Source: Nocardia asteroides
Lineage (GTDB): Bacteria; Actinomycetota; Actinomycetes; Mycobacteriales; Mycobacteriaceae
NCBI GenBank assembly: GCA_019930625.1
Contig: CP082844.1
Span: 6,014,001 to 6,078,000, forward strand
Reading direction: 5' to 3'
Length of the DNA: 64,000 nt
The notes beneath the pieces were generated by a model, which saw only the letters and a list, made by a program, of their open reading frames with translations, was not told where the DNA came from and searched no databases. A program made the position numbers and the translations under genes. How positions within the stretch are numbered: position 1 is the stretch's first letter; every line of letters starts with the position of its first letter. Positions 23,818 to 31,266 of the stretch are shown here, piece by piece.

Positions 23818-26259
23818 CTACGAACCTGTGTCAGGAACGCGTTCCCACGATGGTGAGTTCCGAAGGAGAGCTGCCGGAACAGTGGAAGGCACCTTCACCC
23901 CTGTGGGGCGCTCGTAGATTACAGTCGCGTCTGCTTTGATCAGCCAACGGCCACCAGCGATCGGCGCGTCGGATGTCTCCACGTAGATCTCGACTGGGAC
24001 GCGCGCGTGGGGAGGGTCGGATGTCGTGTGCGCGCGTTCATCGATGGTGCTGGCCGACGATCGCGCGCGCTGAGCGGACAGGCCGGGCCATGCACTGCGC
24101 TCGTAGTCGCCGGTCTCGGGCACGCCGCGCGCGGATCCGCCCCGCACGGTGGGCGCAACCGCCACGGCACTGGGTGTGGTCACGTGGGGCGGGCATTCCG
24201 CCCCACGGGCGTTCCCGAGTCGGGGTCTGTCGGACGCCGCGGTGCATGCGCAGGGGTTGAGGTTTCTTCTTGCCTCGGGTCGATGGAGCACAGTGGCTAT
24301 GCCGTTCGGCCGCTGCTGCCCGCTCATGGAGCGGAGTTGAGGGTCGGAATGGTCGGGTCCGGTGTGCTGGTTGAGCCAGTGTTTCCAGGCCGCGCGGTGT
24401 TGGTGGTGGCGGGTGAGGCGTTCGATGCGCCGGTGGTGGAGGCCATGCGCGTGGGCGATGTCATCGAGGCTGGTTGTTCCAGGTTGTAGCCGCCCGTGGG
24501 TATGGGTGAGCAGTCCTGCGGTGGTGAGGACGGCCAAGGCGTTGTATCCGGCGCTCGAGCTGATGCAGGCCGCAGCGAACACATCGGCTGGAGTGCTGAG
24601 CCCCTCGCGGGTGACGAGTTCATACACATGTCGGCAGTGCAGGCCGAGGACCGACCAAGCGGGATGGACGGGTTCAACCCTTGTGCGGCCGGTTTGGCCG
24701 GCGTTGGGGCGAATGGGGCGGACGCCGTGGTGTGGTGTGACCAAGGCGTAGCGGTCGGCGAGCAGTTCTTGGCCTGGGCGGATGCGGAAGATCGGTGCGC
24801 CGGGTAGTTCGCGCAGTTCCCGCAGGACGCCCCAGACGGTGGATTCGGGCAGATGACCCGCGGCCACCGACAGAGACCGGCCACCGAACTCGACGACAGG
24901 CACACCACGCGCGACCTGCCCGCCCACTGCTGAGGCCCACGCCAATGCCTGCAACACCGCCAGCACCGTCCACCGCCGCGGGGACCGCGGCCACTGCGCG
25001 TGCGCCCACGACGTCGCGGCCGCCAGCCACCGCTGCTGCGGGTGCGCCGACGGCCGGGGCCCGGTGGATCCCCCTGTGTCTTTCCTCTTGTGCGCCACAG
25101 ACAGGAATTCGGGGACAGTGCGCTCGGCCCACCGGCAAGCCGAGACCCAGTCGCGGCGCATCGCGGCATCGGCGCCACGTCCGTAGCGGCGGTAGGCGTC
25201 GGCGAACCCGCGCCAACTGCCGCCAGCGGCAGGTAGTTGCGCACGCACGTCCAGGTAGCAGTAGCCGCGCACGAGGGCGGCTGCGAGCACGGATTGGCGT
25301 GCTGCGGAGCGATCCAACCGGCCCGCGCGCGTCATCCAGCGGCCATCAGCGGGCGCGACGCCGCCGCGCGCGAAGGCCTCGACGGTCGCAGAAATCGGAC
25401 CGTGGCGGCGGTATTGCGCGCGCAGCCGCGCGCGCTCGCCCTCGCCCTCCCACAGCTGCATGTCGCGCGCGATTGCGTCGGCTGTGCGCGGTGCGCGCGG
25501 TGTCGTGCATGCTGTGCGCGCGGTGGTCGTGTCGTGCGCGCTCCCGGCCACCAGTTGTTGTAAGTGGGAGAGGAAGCCGGGCGCCGATCGGGTAGCGAGG
25601 GTGTCGAGGGCGTCGTCGATGCTGCCGTCGAGGCGGCGGTATCCGCCTTGTTTGCAGCGTGATCCGGGAGGGGTGATGCAGCCACTGTCCGCGTTGAGCA
25701 TCGGTGTGATGTCCAGGGTGGGCAGTCGCTCGGCCAGCAGGCGCACGACCGATTCGGCCTCGGCGAGATCGAGGGTGACTCCGAGCGGCAGCGGGATGAG
25801 GATGTGACGGCCGCCGCTGGTGGAGCGGTCGGTGATCGCACGGCCGCCGGCTTCCCGAATCCAAGCCAGGCACCGGTCGACGTCGCGCTCGACCGCGACG
25901 GTGTGGTCGCGGGTGCTGTCGAAATCCAGCGCCAGCAGGCGGGTCCGGCCGTCACGATAGATCGGAACCGCCGCCGGCTGGTCGGGCAGTTTCCGGGTCA
26001 GTGTTTGGGCGCGGTCGTTGTAGCCGTCCAGGCTCGGGTTCCACAGGCGCATCGAGCGACGCGCGGCCAGCAGCGGCGCCAGCCGCAGGAACACCGCACG
26101 CGCCATCGCGTCATCCGCATGATCGTGACCGGTTGTGCGCGAGAACGTTTGGGGAAGCGGGGGCAGCTCGGCCCTGGTGTGGCGCGCGTGGTCGCCGCTG
26201 CGGTCGGCAGCGGTTGATGACGCACCCAGGCGTGAGCTACCCTTGGCAGTGCTTAGCAT
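23818..26259 (-). CDS. Primase-polymerase replication protein of an integrative element
   Basis: An 813-residue protein from ATG 26259, with GAAGG seven bases upstream. An archaeo-eukaryotic primase (AEP) domain occupies about residues 50-240: catalytic LLALDFDSTRD (DxD at 112-114), STSGGRHILIPLP (the sGGxH nucleotide motif, 148-152), then GCITPPGSRCKQGGYRRLDG, typical of actinobacterial prim-pols. A helical middle with wHTH-like segments follows (WTVLAVLQALAWAS, YNALAVLTTAGLLTHTHGRL, LDDIAHAHGLHHRRIERLTR). The last 170 residues are low-complexity and probably disordered. It likely primes or initiates replication of the excised element. It follows the spd-like gene by 200 bases that contain a hairpin. 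Confidence 0.75.
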   Translation of the reverse strand: MLSTAKGSSRLGASSTAADRSGDHARHTRAELPPLPQTFSRTTGHDHADDAMARAVFLRLAPLLAARRSMRLWNPSLDGYNDRAQTLTRKLPDQPAAVPIYRDGRTRLLALDFDSTRDHTVAVERDVDRCLAWIREAGGRAITDRSTSGGRHILIPLPLGVTLDLAEAESVVRLLAERLPTLDITPMLNADSGCITPPGSRCKQGGYRRLDGSIDDALDTLATRSAPGFLSHLQQLVAGSAHDTTTARTACTTPRAPRTADAIARDMQLWEGEGERARLRAQYRRHGPISATVEAFARGGVAPADGRWMTRAGRLDRSAARQSVLAAALVRGYCYLDVRAQLPAAGGSWRGFADAYRRYGRGADAAMRRDWVSACRWAERTVPEFLSVAHKRKDTGGSTGPRPSAHPQQRWLAAATSWAHAQWPRSPRRWTVLAVLQALAWASAVGGQVARGVPVVEFGGRSLSVAAGHLPESTVWGVLRELRELPGAPIFRIRPGQELLADRYALVTPHHGVRPIRPNAGQTGRTRVEPVHPAWSVLGLHCRHVYELVTREGLSTPADVFAAACISSSAGYNALAVLTTAGLLTHTHGRLQPGTTSLDDIAHAHGLHHRRIERLTRHHQHRAAWKHWLNQHTGPDHSDPQLRSMSGQQRPNGIATVLHRPEARRNLNPCACTAASDRPRLGNARGAECPPHVTTPSAVAVAPTVRGGSARGVPETGDYERSAWPGLSAQRARSSASTIDERAHTTSDPPHARVPVEIYVETSDAPIAGGRWLIKADATVIYERPTGVKVPSTVPAALLRNSPSWERVPDTGS

Positions 26260-26285
26260 CAGCAGCCTTCAGGGTTGTGTTGTTG

Positions 26286-26318
26286 GTAGTGCCCTCAGCC
26301 GCTAACTGAGGGCACTAC
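26286..26318. promoter_or_regulatory. Perfect 13-bp inverted repeat upstream of the rep gene
   Basis: GTAGTGCCCTCAG (26286-26298) and CTGAGGGCACTAC (26306-26318) pair perfectly across seven bases. It lies 27 bases before the rep-like ATG at 26259 (minus strand). On the plus strand it is followed by GCGTTTTC, a weak T-run; on the minus strand there is none. It may be a regulatory hairpin in the rep leader, an operator or part of the replication origin. Confidence 0.55.
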
Positions 26319-26466
26319 GCGTTTTCGGGGCTGTGGACCGAGCGGCGAAGCCAGCCCACCGCGGTATGTCTCTGTAGTAGCGTCCTTTCTGACCGGAACT
26401 AGTGCGTCTGCAAGGGGGGTGCGACACCAACAGTGTCCGCGGGCACCACGCCAAGCAAACAATGGG

Positions 26467-27870
26467 CTAGGCGGCCACCCCCTGGTCGGCCGTGGCGGGG
26501 TCGAAACCCAGGGATTCGGCACGGGCGATGATGCGGTCGACTGTGGAGCGCGCCCACGGCGTCGAGGTGATTGCGCTCATTTCGGTGGCGATCCGGTTGG
26601 CATTGAACCCTTGGGCGGCCAACTGCAGAATGGCCACGATCTGCGGGGCGGGCTTCTGCACGAGTTTGCGCAGCACCAACTGCTCGGCGATCTCACCGCA
26701 CCGGTCGGCCGTCACCGTGGTCATGGTGTCGCCATCAGCTCTCGCCGTGGCTTCAGCGGCCGGGTGAGATATTGCCTGCGCACCGAGATCGACTGGCGTG
26801 GCAGCAGCGGTTTCCATATTTCGGGGAACCGGTGCGGAACCCACCGATGTGGACGCAGCGGCCGCGATGGTGGTCGCCGAGGCGTCATACACCGGACGCG
26901 GCGTCACCGGCGACAGCACCGGCCGACCAGACGATGCAATCGCGCGCTCCGCAGAGCCTGTGCCGCTGGCGTCCGATGCAGGAGATTCGTGCGCGGCGGT
27001 TTCGGTGCGGCGGGCAGCGACCGCAGAGATCATTTCGGCGTTGCGGGCGGTGAGCCAGGCGTGCAACCACATCAACACCACCACCATGATCGGGGCGACG
27101 GAGTATTCCGCGGCGCGGCCGAGATCACCGGCCGCCAGGTGCGGGCCGCTGTTGAGTCCGACCGTGGAGGTCAAGAGCACGGCTTCGAACAGCAGGATCT
27201 TGGTGCGTTGCACGGTGATACCGAGGCGTGCGGCGGTGGCGGCCTGGGCCATGATCTCGAGGATCGGCACCGAGATCATCGCCTCGATACCGAAAGTCAG
27301 CGCCCACAGCAGCCACCAGCTCACCTCCCCGGGCGCGCCGTCGGGGGTCAGGTTGCGGCCGACGTTGACCGCTGACCAGAGCAACCCGATGGCCATGACC
27401 GCGCGCAGCCGCCACGACGAGCGGGTCGCGCGACGGTGCAGCATCCCCTCCAGCGCATCAGGGTTGGTTTCGCGACGCCGCTGAGCGCGAGCGCGCCGGT
27501 GCCAGCGTTGCTCGGTGGCGTCCTCGCGCTCGATCGCAGCCGAGGTGCGGCGGTCACGCTCTGCATCGGCCAGTTCGGCACGGAAGACGCGTTTGCGCTG
27601 GCGGCGCTGCTTGGCGCGCATCCACACGTGCAGGGCCCGTTCGGCGGCGATCTCCCGTTCACTGTGCACGTCATACAGCGCGCTGTGGCCCTGCCAGGGC
27701 ACCTGCTGCTCGGCCAGCGCGACCCGCTGCGCCAGATCCGTCGGCATCAAATTCTGGCCACGACGCGTCCACCACCGGCCGGACTGGACCATGAATCCGT
27801 CGTGACCCGTGTCGGATACGTTGGAAGCGGGTTTGTAGGTGGATTGGTCGGTGTGAAGGCTCTTGGTCAT
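26467..27870 (-). CDS. Spd-like membrane protein of an integrative/conjugative element
   Basis: A 467-residue protein starting at ATG 27870, which overlaps the integrase stop (ATGA). After a basic, helical cytoplasmic region (ERALHVWMRAKQRRQRKRVF and RAQRRRETNPDALEGML) come four hydrophobic segments: VMAIGLLWSAVNVG, WWLLWALTFGIEAMISV, KILLFEAVLLTSTVG and APIMVVVLMWLHAWL. An Ala/Thr-rich linker follows and then a C-terminal helix-turn-helix-like domain (GFNANRIATEMSAITSTPWA, STVDRIIARAESLGF). This layout fits Spd/DUF2637-type proteins encoded by Streptomyces and Nocardia mobile elements, which help spread plasmid DNA through mycelium. No FtsK-like Tra gene is present, so transfer ability is doubtful. 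Confidence 0.65.
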   Translation of the reverse strand: MTKSLHTDQSTYKPASNVSDTGHDGFMVQSGRWWTRRGQNLMPTDLAQRVALAEQQVPWQGHSALYDVHSEREIAAERALHVWMRAKQRRQRKRVFRAELADAERDRRTSAAIEREDATEQRWHRRARAQRRRETNPDALEGMLHRRATRSSWRLRAVMAIGLLWSAVNVGRNLTPDGAPGEVSWWLLWALTFGIEAMISVPILEIMAQAATAARLGITVQRTKILLFEAVLLTSTVGLNSGPHLAAGDLGRAAEYSVAPIMVVVLMWLHAWLTARNAEMISAVAARRTETAAHESPASDASGTGSAERAIASSGRPVLSPVTPRPVYDASATTIAAAASTSVGSAPVPRNMETAAATPVDLGAQAISHPAAEATARADGDTMTTVTADRCGEIAEQLVLRKLVQKPAPQIVAILQLAAQGFNANRIATEMSAITSTPWARSTVDRIIARAESLGFDPATADQGVAA

Positions 27871-28952
27871 CGCGCACCTTCCAGAGCAGGGATGGTCGCC
27901 ACGCCGCTCCCGGCCGGATCCCGGGCCGGGTCTGTGGTGGCCAAGGGGTGGGGTTCGCCGGTGAGGTGGGCGAGGGCTGCGGCGACTTCGTTGATGGTGG
28001 CGGTGGTGTAGATGCCGGTGGTGCCGCTGCCGTTGTGGGAGTGGCGGGCGAACTCGCTCGCTACGGCCGGGCCGTAATGGCGTTCGACCCACGTCGTGGT
28101 GGTGTGGCGCAGCCAGTGAATCGAGATTCCGTGAGAATGAACCCAGGGCAGGTGGCGGCCGAGGCGTTCGAACAGTCCGTTGTAGCGGCGGCGGGTGATC
28201 GGTTTCCCGTTGCGTGCGCGCAGCAGCTGCTCGTTCGGTGCCGCGCCGCGCTGCTCGGCGTGACGGCACAACGCGCGCATCAGGGTGGGGGAGACCGGCT
28301 GCCACAACTGGGTGCCGCCCTTCTCCCGCAGCAAGATCAGCGACTGCACCGGGTCCAGATCCTGCGGCCGCAACGCCAGCGCCCCACCGCGGCGGCACCC
28401 GGTTTCGGTGTGCAGCCGCAGCAGCAACGTATCCAGTTCCGGATCGTTGCCCGTGGTGGCCGCGACGTGAACGATCTGCGCGAGCAGATCGCTGTGCAAC
28501 GCGCGACGATTCGAGCGAGTGCGCTTCGGCTTGGTCAACCGGACCGCTGGATTGTCGCGCGGGTCGATGACGCGGTTGTCCTCGGCGTGCTTGTACAGCC
28601 GCCGCAACGCATCGATCACGTGACGCAGCACCTCGCGGCCACCGCGGTCGCTGCGGCGGATCACCCGTTGTGCGCGGATCGCCTCACACAGCACCTGTAG
28701 GTCCGCCGTCGTCGGCTCGTCCAAGCGCCGCTGCGCCCACCCGGGCTGGGCGAGAATCTTGTTCCAATACGTGCCGTAGTGAGTTCGGGTCCGTCCCTCT
28801 GGCATCGCCGCCAGCACTGTCGGGACGTACTCGGCGAAAGCCGGTGTCGCTGGTGCTGCCCCGGTCCCGGCCGACAGGTCGGCGATCGTGAGCCCGAGAC
28901 GTTCCATCATCATCTGGATCGTGGCGATGTCGGCCGCGGCGCGCGCGCTCAT
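27867..28952 (-). CDS. Tyrosine recombinase/integrase
   Basis: A 361-residue phage-type integrase starting at ATG 28952, overlapping the stop of the AbrB-like gene (ATGA). The N-terminal SAM-like arm-binding domain includes TRTHYGTYWNKIL. The catalytic domain has all residues: Arg in TGCRRGGALAL (187/188), Lys211 in REKGGTQLW, His-x-x-Arg in IHWLRHTTTTW (279-282), a His in ARHSHN (304) and the nucleophile Tyr315 in TTGIYTTA. It probably integrates the element into the tRNA-Leu gene 565 bases away. An integrase in the middle of a coupled operon with regulator and spd gene is unusual, since int normally sits at the element end. Confidence 0.88.
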   Translation of the reverse strand: MSARAAADIATIQMMMERLGLTIADLSAGTGAAPATPAFAEYVPTVLAAMPEGRTRTHYGTYWNKILAQPGWAQRRLDEPTTADLQVLCEAIRAQRVIRRSDRGGREVLRHVIDALRRLYKHAEDNRVIDPRDNPAVRLTKPKRTRSNRRALHSDLLAQIVHVAATTGNDPELDTLLLRLHTETGCRRGGALALRPQDLDPVQSLILLREKGGTQLWQPVSPTLMRALCRHAEQRGAAPNEQLLRARNGKPITRRRYNGLFERLGRHLPWVHSHGISIHWLRHTTTTWVERHYGPAVASEFARHSHNGSGTTGIYTTATINEVAAALAHLTGEPHPLATTDPARDPAGSGVATIPALEGAR

Positions 28953-29407
28953 GCGTGCGCTCCCTCTGCGAAGCGGCGCGCGAGGATCTCATCGAGCACC
29001 TGCGGCGGGTAGACAACCAGCAGCTCCTGCTGCGGGTCCGCCGCCAGCAGAACCCGGTCATGGATGCGGATGCCCGCCCCGCGACGGACCGGCGCCGGTA
29101 GCGACAGGTGCCCGTACTTGGTGACACCGCGGCGGCCGTACCCGGGGCGGTTGATCACGATCAGCCCGCCCGCGAGCCGCCACGACAACTGCTCACCGGG
29201 CCGCCAACCCAACGCGGTCAGCACGGCCTTGTCGACCACACGGCCATTGGAATCAACCGGGCGGATGCTGTACACCGCCGTGCGCGCGGGAGGTTGCTCG
29301 ACATTGCCCAGAGGCAAGCCAGGCACACCGCAAATCGCTCGATTGCCTGCGGGCTGATCGACCGCGGAGAAGGACGGAAGGACCGACAGGAGTGTGTTCT
29401 CGGTCAC
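28949..29407 (-). CDS. AbrB/SpoVT-like DNA-binding protein
   Basis: A 152-residue protein from GTG 29407, with a GGGGTG Shine-Dalgarno-like run nearby; the frame is open to 29443. Two swapped-hairpin-like repeats are visible: YSIRPVDSNGRVVDKAVLTA with LGWRPGEQLSWRLAGGLIVI, and TKYGHLSLPAPVRRGAGIRI with RVLLAADPQQELLVVYPP. In both, a strand-turn-strand is followed by (L)GWxxG...V/I, as in AbrB-type transition-state regulators and antitoxins. It is first in a coupled operon with the integrase and spd genes and likely controls it, perhaps through the repeats at 29463-29517. Confidence 0.7.
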   Translation of the reverse strand: MTENTLLSVLPSFSAVDQPAGNRAICGVPGLPLGNVEQPPARTAVYSIRPVDSNGRVVDKAVLTALGWRPGEQLSWRLAGGLIVINRPGYGRRGVTKYGHLSLPAPVRRGAGIRIHDRVLLAADPQQELLVVYPPQVLDEILARRFAEGAHA

Positions 29408-29462
29408 AATTTCACCCCGCCCAGGGGTAAAACCGCAGGTCACGGGCTCTGCCGAAGGACGA

Positions 29463-29517
29463 GTGTCCGGTCAGTGCCCGGACACGTTTTCTGTAGCAGA
29501 AATGGGTCGTTTTCTGT
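29463..29517. repeat. Inverted and direct repeats between tRNA-Leu and the AbrB-like gene
   Basis: GTGTCCGG (29463-29470) and CCGGACAC (29478-29485) form a perfect hairpin with a seven-base loop. GTTTTCTGT occurs twice, at 29486-29494 and 29509-29517, 23 bases apart (about two helical turns, same face). GTGTCCGG recurs at 29516-29523, overlapping the 3' end of the tRNA. These may be integrase arm sites, operator sites of the AbrB-like protein, or the tRNA terminator. Confidence 0.5.
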
Positions 29518-29601
29518 GTCCGGAGGGGGACTTGAACCCCCACGCCCGATAAAGGGCACTAGCACCTCAAGCTAGCGCGTCTGCCATTCCGCCACCCGGA
29601 C
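29517..29601 (-). tRNA. tRNA-Leu (anticodon GAG)
   Basis: Read on the minus strand it starts GTCCGGG at 29601 and ends CCGGAC plus discriminator A at 29517. The acceptor stem has seven pairs including one G-T. The anticodon arm is CTAGC / GCTAG with loop TTGAGGT, anticodon GAG. A long variable arm (GTGCCCTTTATCGGGCGT) is present, as in class II tRNA-Leu, and the T-arm is GGGGGTTCAAGTCCCCC. CCA is not encoded. Its 3' end faces the integrase, as expected for an attachment site. Confidence 0.93.
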
Positions 29602-29724
29602 CGGTGTGCTCAGCAAGATTATCGGATCCCTCCGCGTGGACCAAATCGCGCCTGGACCTGCGCATTCTCCGGAGGCGGGGAAGGGAGTTGCGCGGGCCGC
29701 GAGGAGTGCGGCCCGCGCGGGGAA

Positions 29725-30594
29725 TCAGCGCAGTTCTTCGAAAATGCGTTCGAATCCCAGGGCGCCGTGGCCGTCGGCCACCTGGCGGTCGAGGAGGGTC
29801 TTGATGGGGGCGACGAAGTCGAGGGTGACGTTGGCGTCGCGGCTGGCGCGGGTGATCGCGTCGAGTGCGGCTTTGTGGAAGGCGATGGACTGGACGGGGT
29901 CGGTGTAGGTGGCGCTGTCGATGACCTGCCCCTGGTCCGGCAGGAACTGGGCCATCGCGGTGACCCATGCGGTGGCTCGCCTGCCGAAGTCGGCGGCGGA
30001 GACGCCGACCGAGCGCATCATGGCCGCGCCGTGCATGAAGCCGCCGAACATGGCGTACATGGTGGCGAGCAGGGCGAAGTCGTAGGTCGAGGCGAAGCCG
30101 GCGTCGTCGCCGAAGTACTCTGCGGCGGCGAGCAATTCGAGGGTTTCCCGGTGGGCATCGAAGACCGCTTGCGATCCGCTGTAGAGGATGGAGGCGCCGT
30201 GCTGCCCGATCATGGGTGGCACCGCCATGATTCCGCCGTCGAGGTAGTCGCAATCGTGGCTCGCTGTCCAGGTGGCCAGTTCGCGGGCCTCACCGGGGGC
30301 GGTGCTGGTGAGGTTGATCAGTTGCCGTCCGGCCAGTCGGTCGGCTACCGGGTCGAGGGTGGCGTGCACCGATGCGTGGTCGAGCAGTACGGCGATGATC
30401 GGGCCGTCGGCGTCGATCGCCTCCGCGACGGTCGCGCCGCCGACGGCTCCGGCCGCGAGGAGGTCTGCGTCCTTGCCGGGGGTGCGGTTCCACACCCTCG
30501 TCGGCAGGCCGGCCTTCAGGAAGGTGGCGGCCAGCGCTTGGCCCATCGCGCCGAGGCCCAGGATGGTCACCGGGGTCTTCGTGGTTTCCGCCAT
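29725..30594 (-). CDS. NAD(P)-dependent oxidoreductase, imine reductase-like
   Basis: A 289-residue member of the beta-hydroxyacid dehydrogenase / imine reductase superfamily. The N-terminal Rossmann fold shows ILGLGAMGQALAATFLKAG, then VWNRTPGK, where the Arg favours NADP. The substrate-side motif LINLTSTAPGEA and the DGGIMAVPPMIG loop follow. The C-terminal all-helical domain includes MYAMFGGFMHGAAMMRSVGV. The lysine of true hydroxyisobutyrate dehydrogenases is not seen in its usual place, which points to the imine-reductase branch. AGGAG lies about 12 bases before ATG 30594. The gene is divergent from an HxlR regulator and probably controlled by it. Its substrate is unknown; a link to the PKS cluster is possible only by proximity. 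Confidence 0.85.
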   Translation of the reverse strand: MAETTKTPVTILGLGAMGQALAATFLKAGLPTRVWNRTPGKDADLLAAGAVGGATVAEAIDADGPIIAVLLDHASVHATLDPVADRLAGRQLINLTSTAPGEARELATWTASHDCDYLDGGIMAVPPMIGQHGASILYSGSQAVFDAHRETLELLAAAEYFGDDAGFASTYDFALLATMYAMFGGFMHGAAMMRSVGVSAADFGRRATAWVTAMAQFLPDQGQVIDSATYTDPVQSIAFHKAALDAITRASRDANVTLDFVAPIKTLLDRQVADGHGALGFERIFEELR

Positions 30595-30674
30595 TGCGGG
30601 TTCAACTCCTAGAGGTCGAGTACGTCCTGGTCAGCGCGCTGCAACCAAGAGTGCTAGTTTCCCGGCAGAGGAGC

Positions 30675-30701
30675 AAGTACCTACTATTTTGTCGGGTACT
30701 T
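30675..30701. promoter_or_regulatory. HxlR-type operator between divergent genes
   Basis: AAGTACC (30675-30681) and GGTACTT (30695-30701) form a perfect 7+7 inverted repeat with 13 bases between. GTAC-containing half sites spaced by about two helical turns between half-site centres are typical of HxlR/MarR-like regulators of quinone or aldehyde stress genes. The site lies in the 143-bp gap between ATG 30594 (minus) and ATG 30738 (plus), so one regulator could control both. Confidence 0.65.
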
Positions 30702-30737
30702 ACCAATTGGTTTGTGAACAGGTAGAGAGGGCGGGCA

Positions 30738-31094
30738 ATGGGCACGAAGCGATCGGGACCATACATCTGCGGCATCGACGCCGCGATGGATGTGGTCGGC
30801 GGCAAGTGGAAGGCGCTGATTCTCTGGGAACTGGACGCGCACGAGGTCCGACGCTTCGGTGAACTGCGCAAGGGGCTGCCGGGAGTTTCGGAGAAGATGC
30901 TGATCCAGCAGCTGCGAGAGCTGGAGGAGGACGGCATTGTCAGCAGAACCGTCTACCGCGAAGTTCCGCCGCGAGTGGAGTACCGGCTGACCGATGTCGG
31001 TGCCGCGCTCAACGCCGCGCTGGAGCCTTTGGGGGCGTGGGGACGCGCACGGATCGATCGGATCGGCGCGCAGCGAGTGCCTCAGCAGGCCTGA
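30738..31094 (+). CDS. HxlR-family transcriptional regulator
   Basis: A 118-residue winged-helix protein with the HxlR signature: CGIDAAMDVVGGKWKALILW, RRFGELRKGLPGVSEKMLIQ, QLRELEEDGIVSRTVYREVP and PRVEYRLTDVG. The N-terminal cysteine (residue 11, in YICGI) is at the position used for redox or electrophile sensing in some family members. GAGAGGG precedes ATG 30738. It lies divergent from the oxidoreductase with a shared operator, an arrangement in which the regulator represses both genes until an electrophile or oxidised substrate appears. Confidence 0.92.
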   Translation: MGTKRSGPYICGIDAAMDVVGGKWKALILWELDAHEVRRFGELRKGLPGVSEKMLIQQLRELEEDGIVSRTVYREVPPRVEYRLTDVGAALNAALEPLGAWGRARIDRIGAQRVPQQA

Positions 31095-31179
31095 AGTGAA
31101 TCCTTCGAATGTGAATGTTTCATCTGGGCAACATCATCGAGCGGAAGATCAAGCTACTAGTTGGTAACTTCGGTTAACT

Positions 31180-31227
31180 TTGTGCATACACAAGTCAATT
31201 GACGCATAACCGGGCCCGTCGTATGTT
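31180..31227 (+). promoter_or_regulatory. Promoter of the PKS operon with upstream palindrome
   Basis: TTGACG (31199-31204), 17 bases, then TATGTT (31222-31227) is a good sigma-70-like promoter, predicting a start near 31234. Directly upstream TTGTG (31180-31184), CATA, CACAA (31189-31193) is a short perfect palindrome that abuts the -35 box, a common place for an activator or repressor. Tandem TAACTT motifs lie just before it (about 31165-31180). The promoter is inferred from sequence only. Confidence 0.5.
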
Positions 31228-31266
31228 CCACGTCACAACTTTTGCAAGATGTGGGTGGCTGTGCAG

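Noticed and set aside
29725..31094. The oxidoreductase and HxlR gene as part of the PKS cluster
   Set aside because: They have their own divergent control region, and a separate promoter precedes the PKS; only proximity links them.
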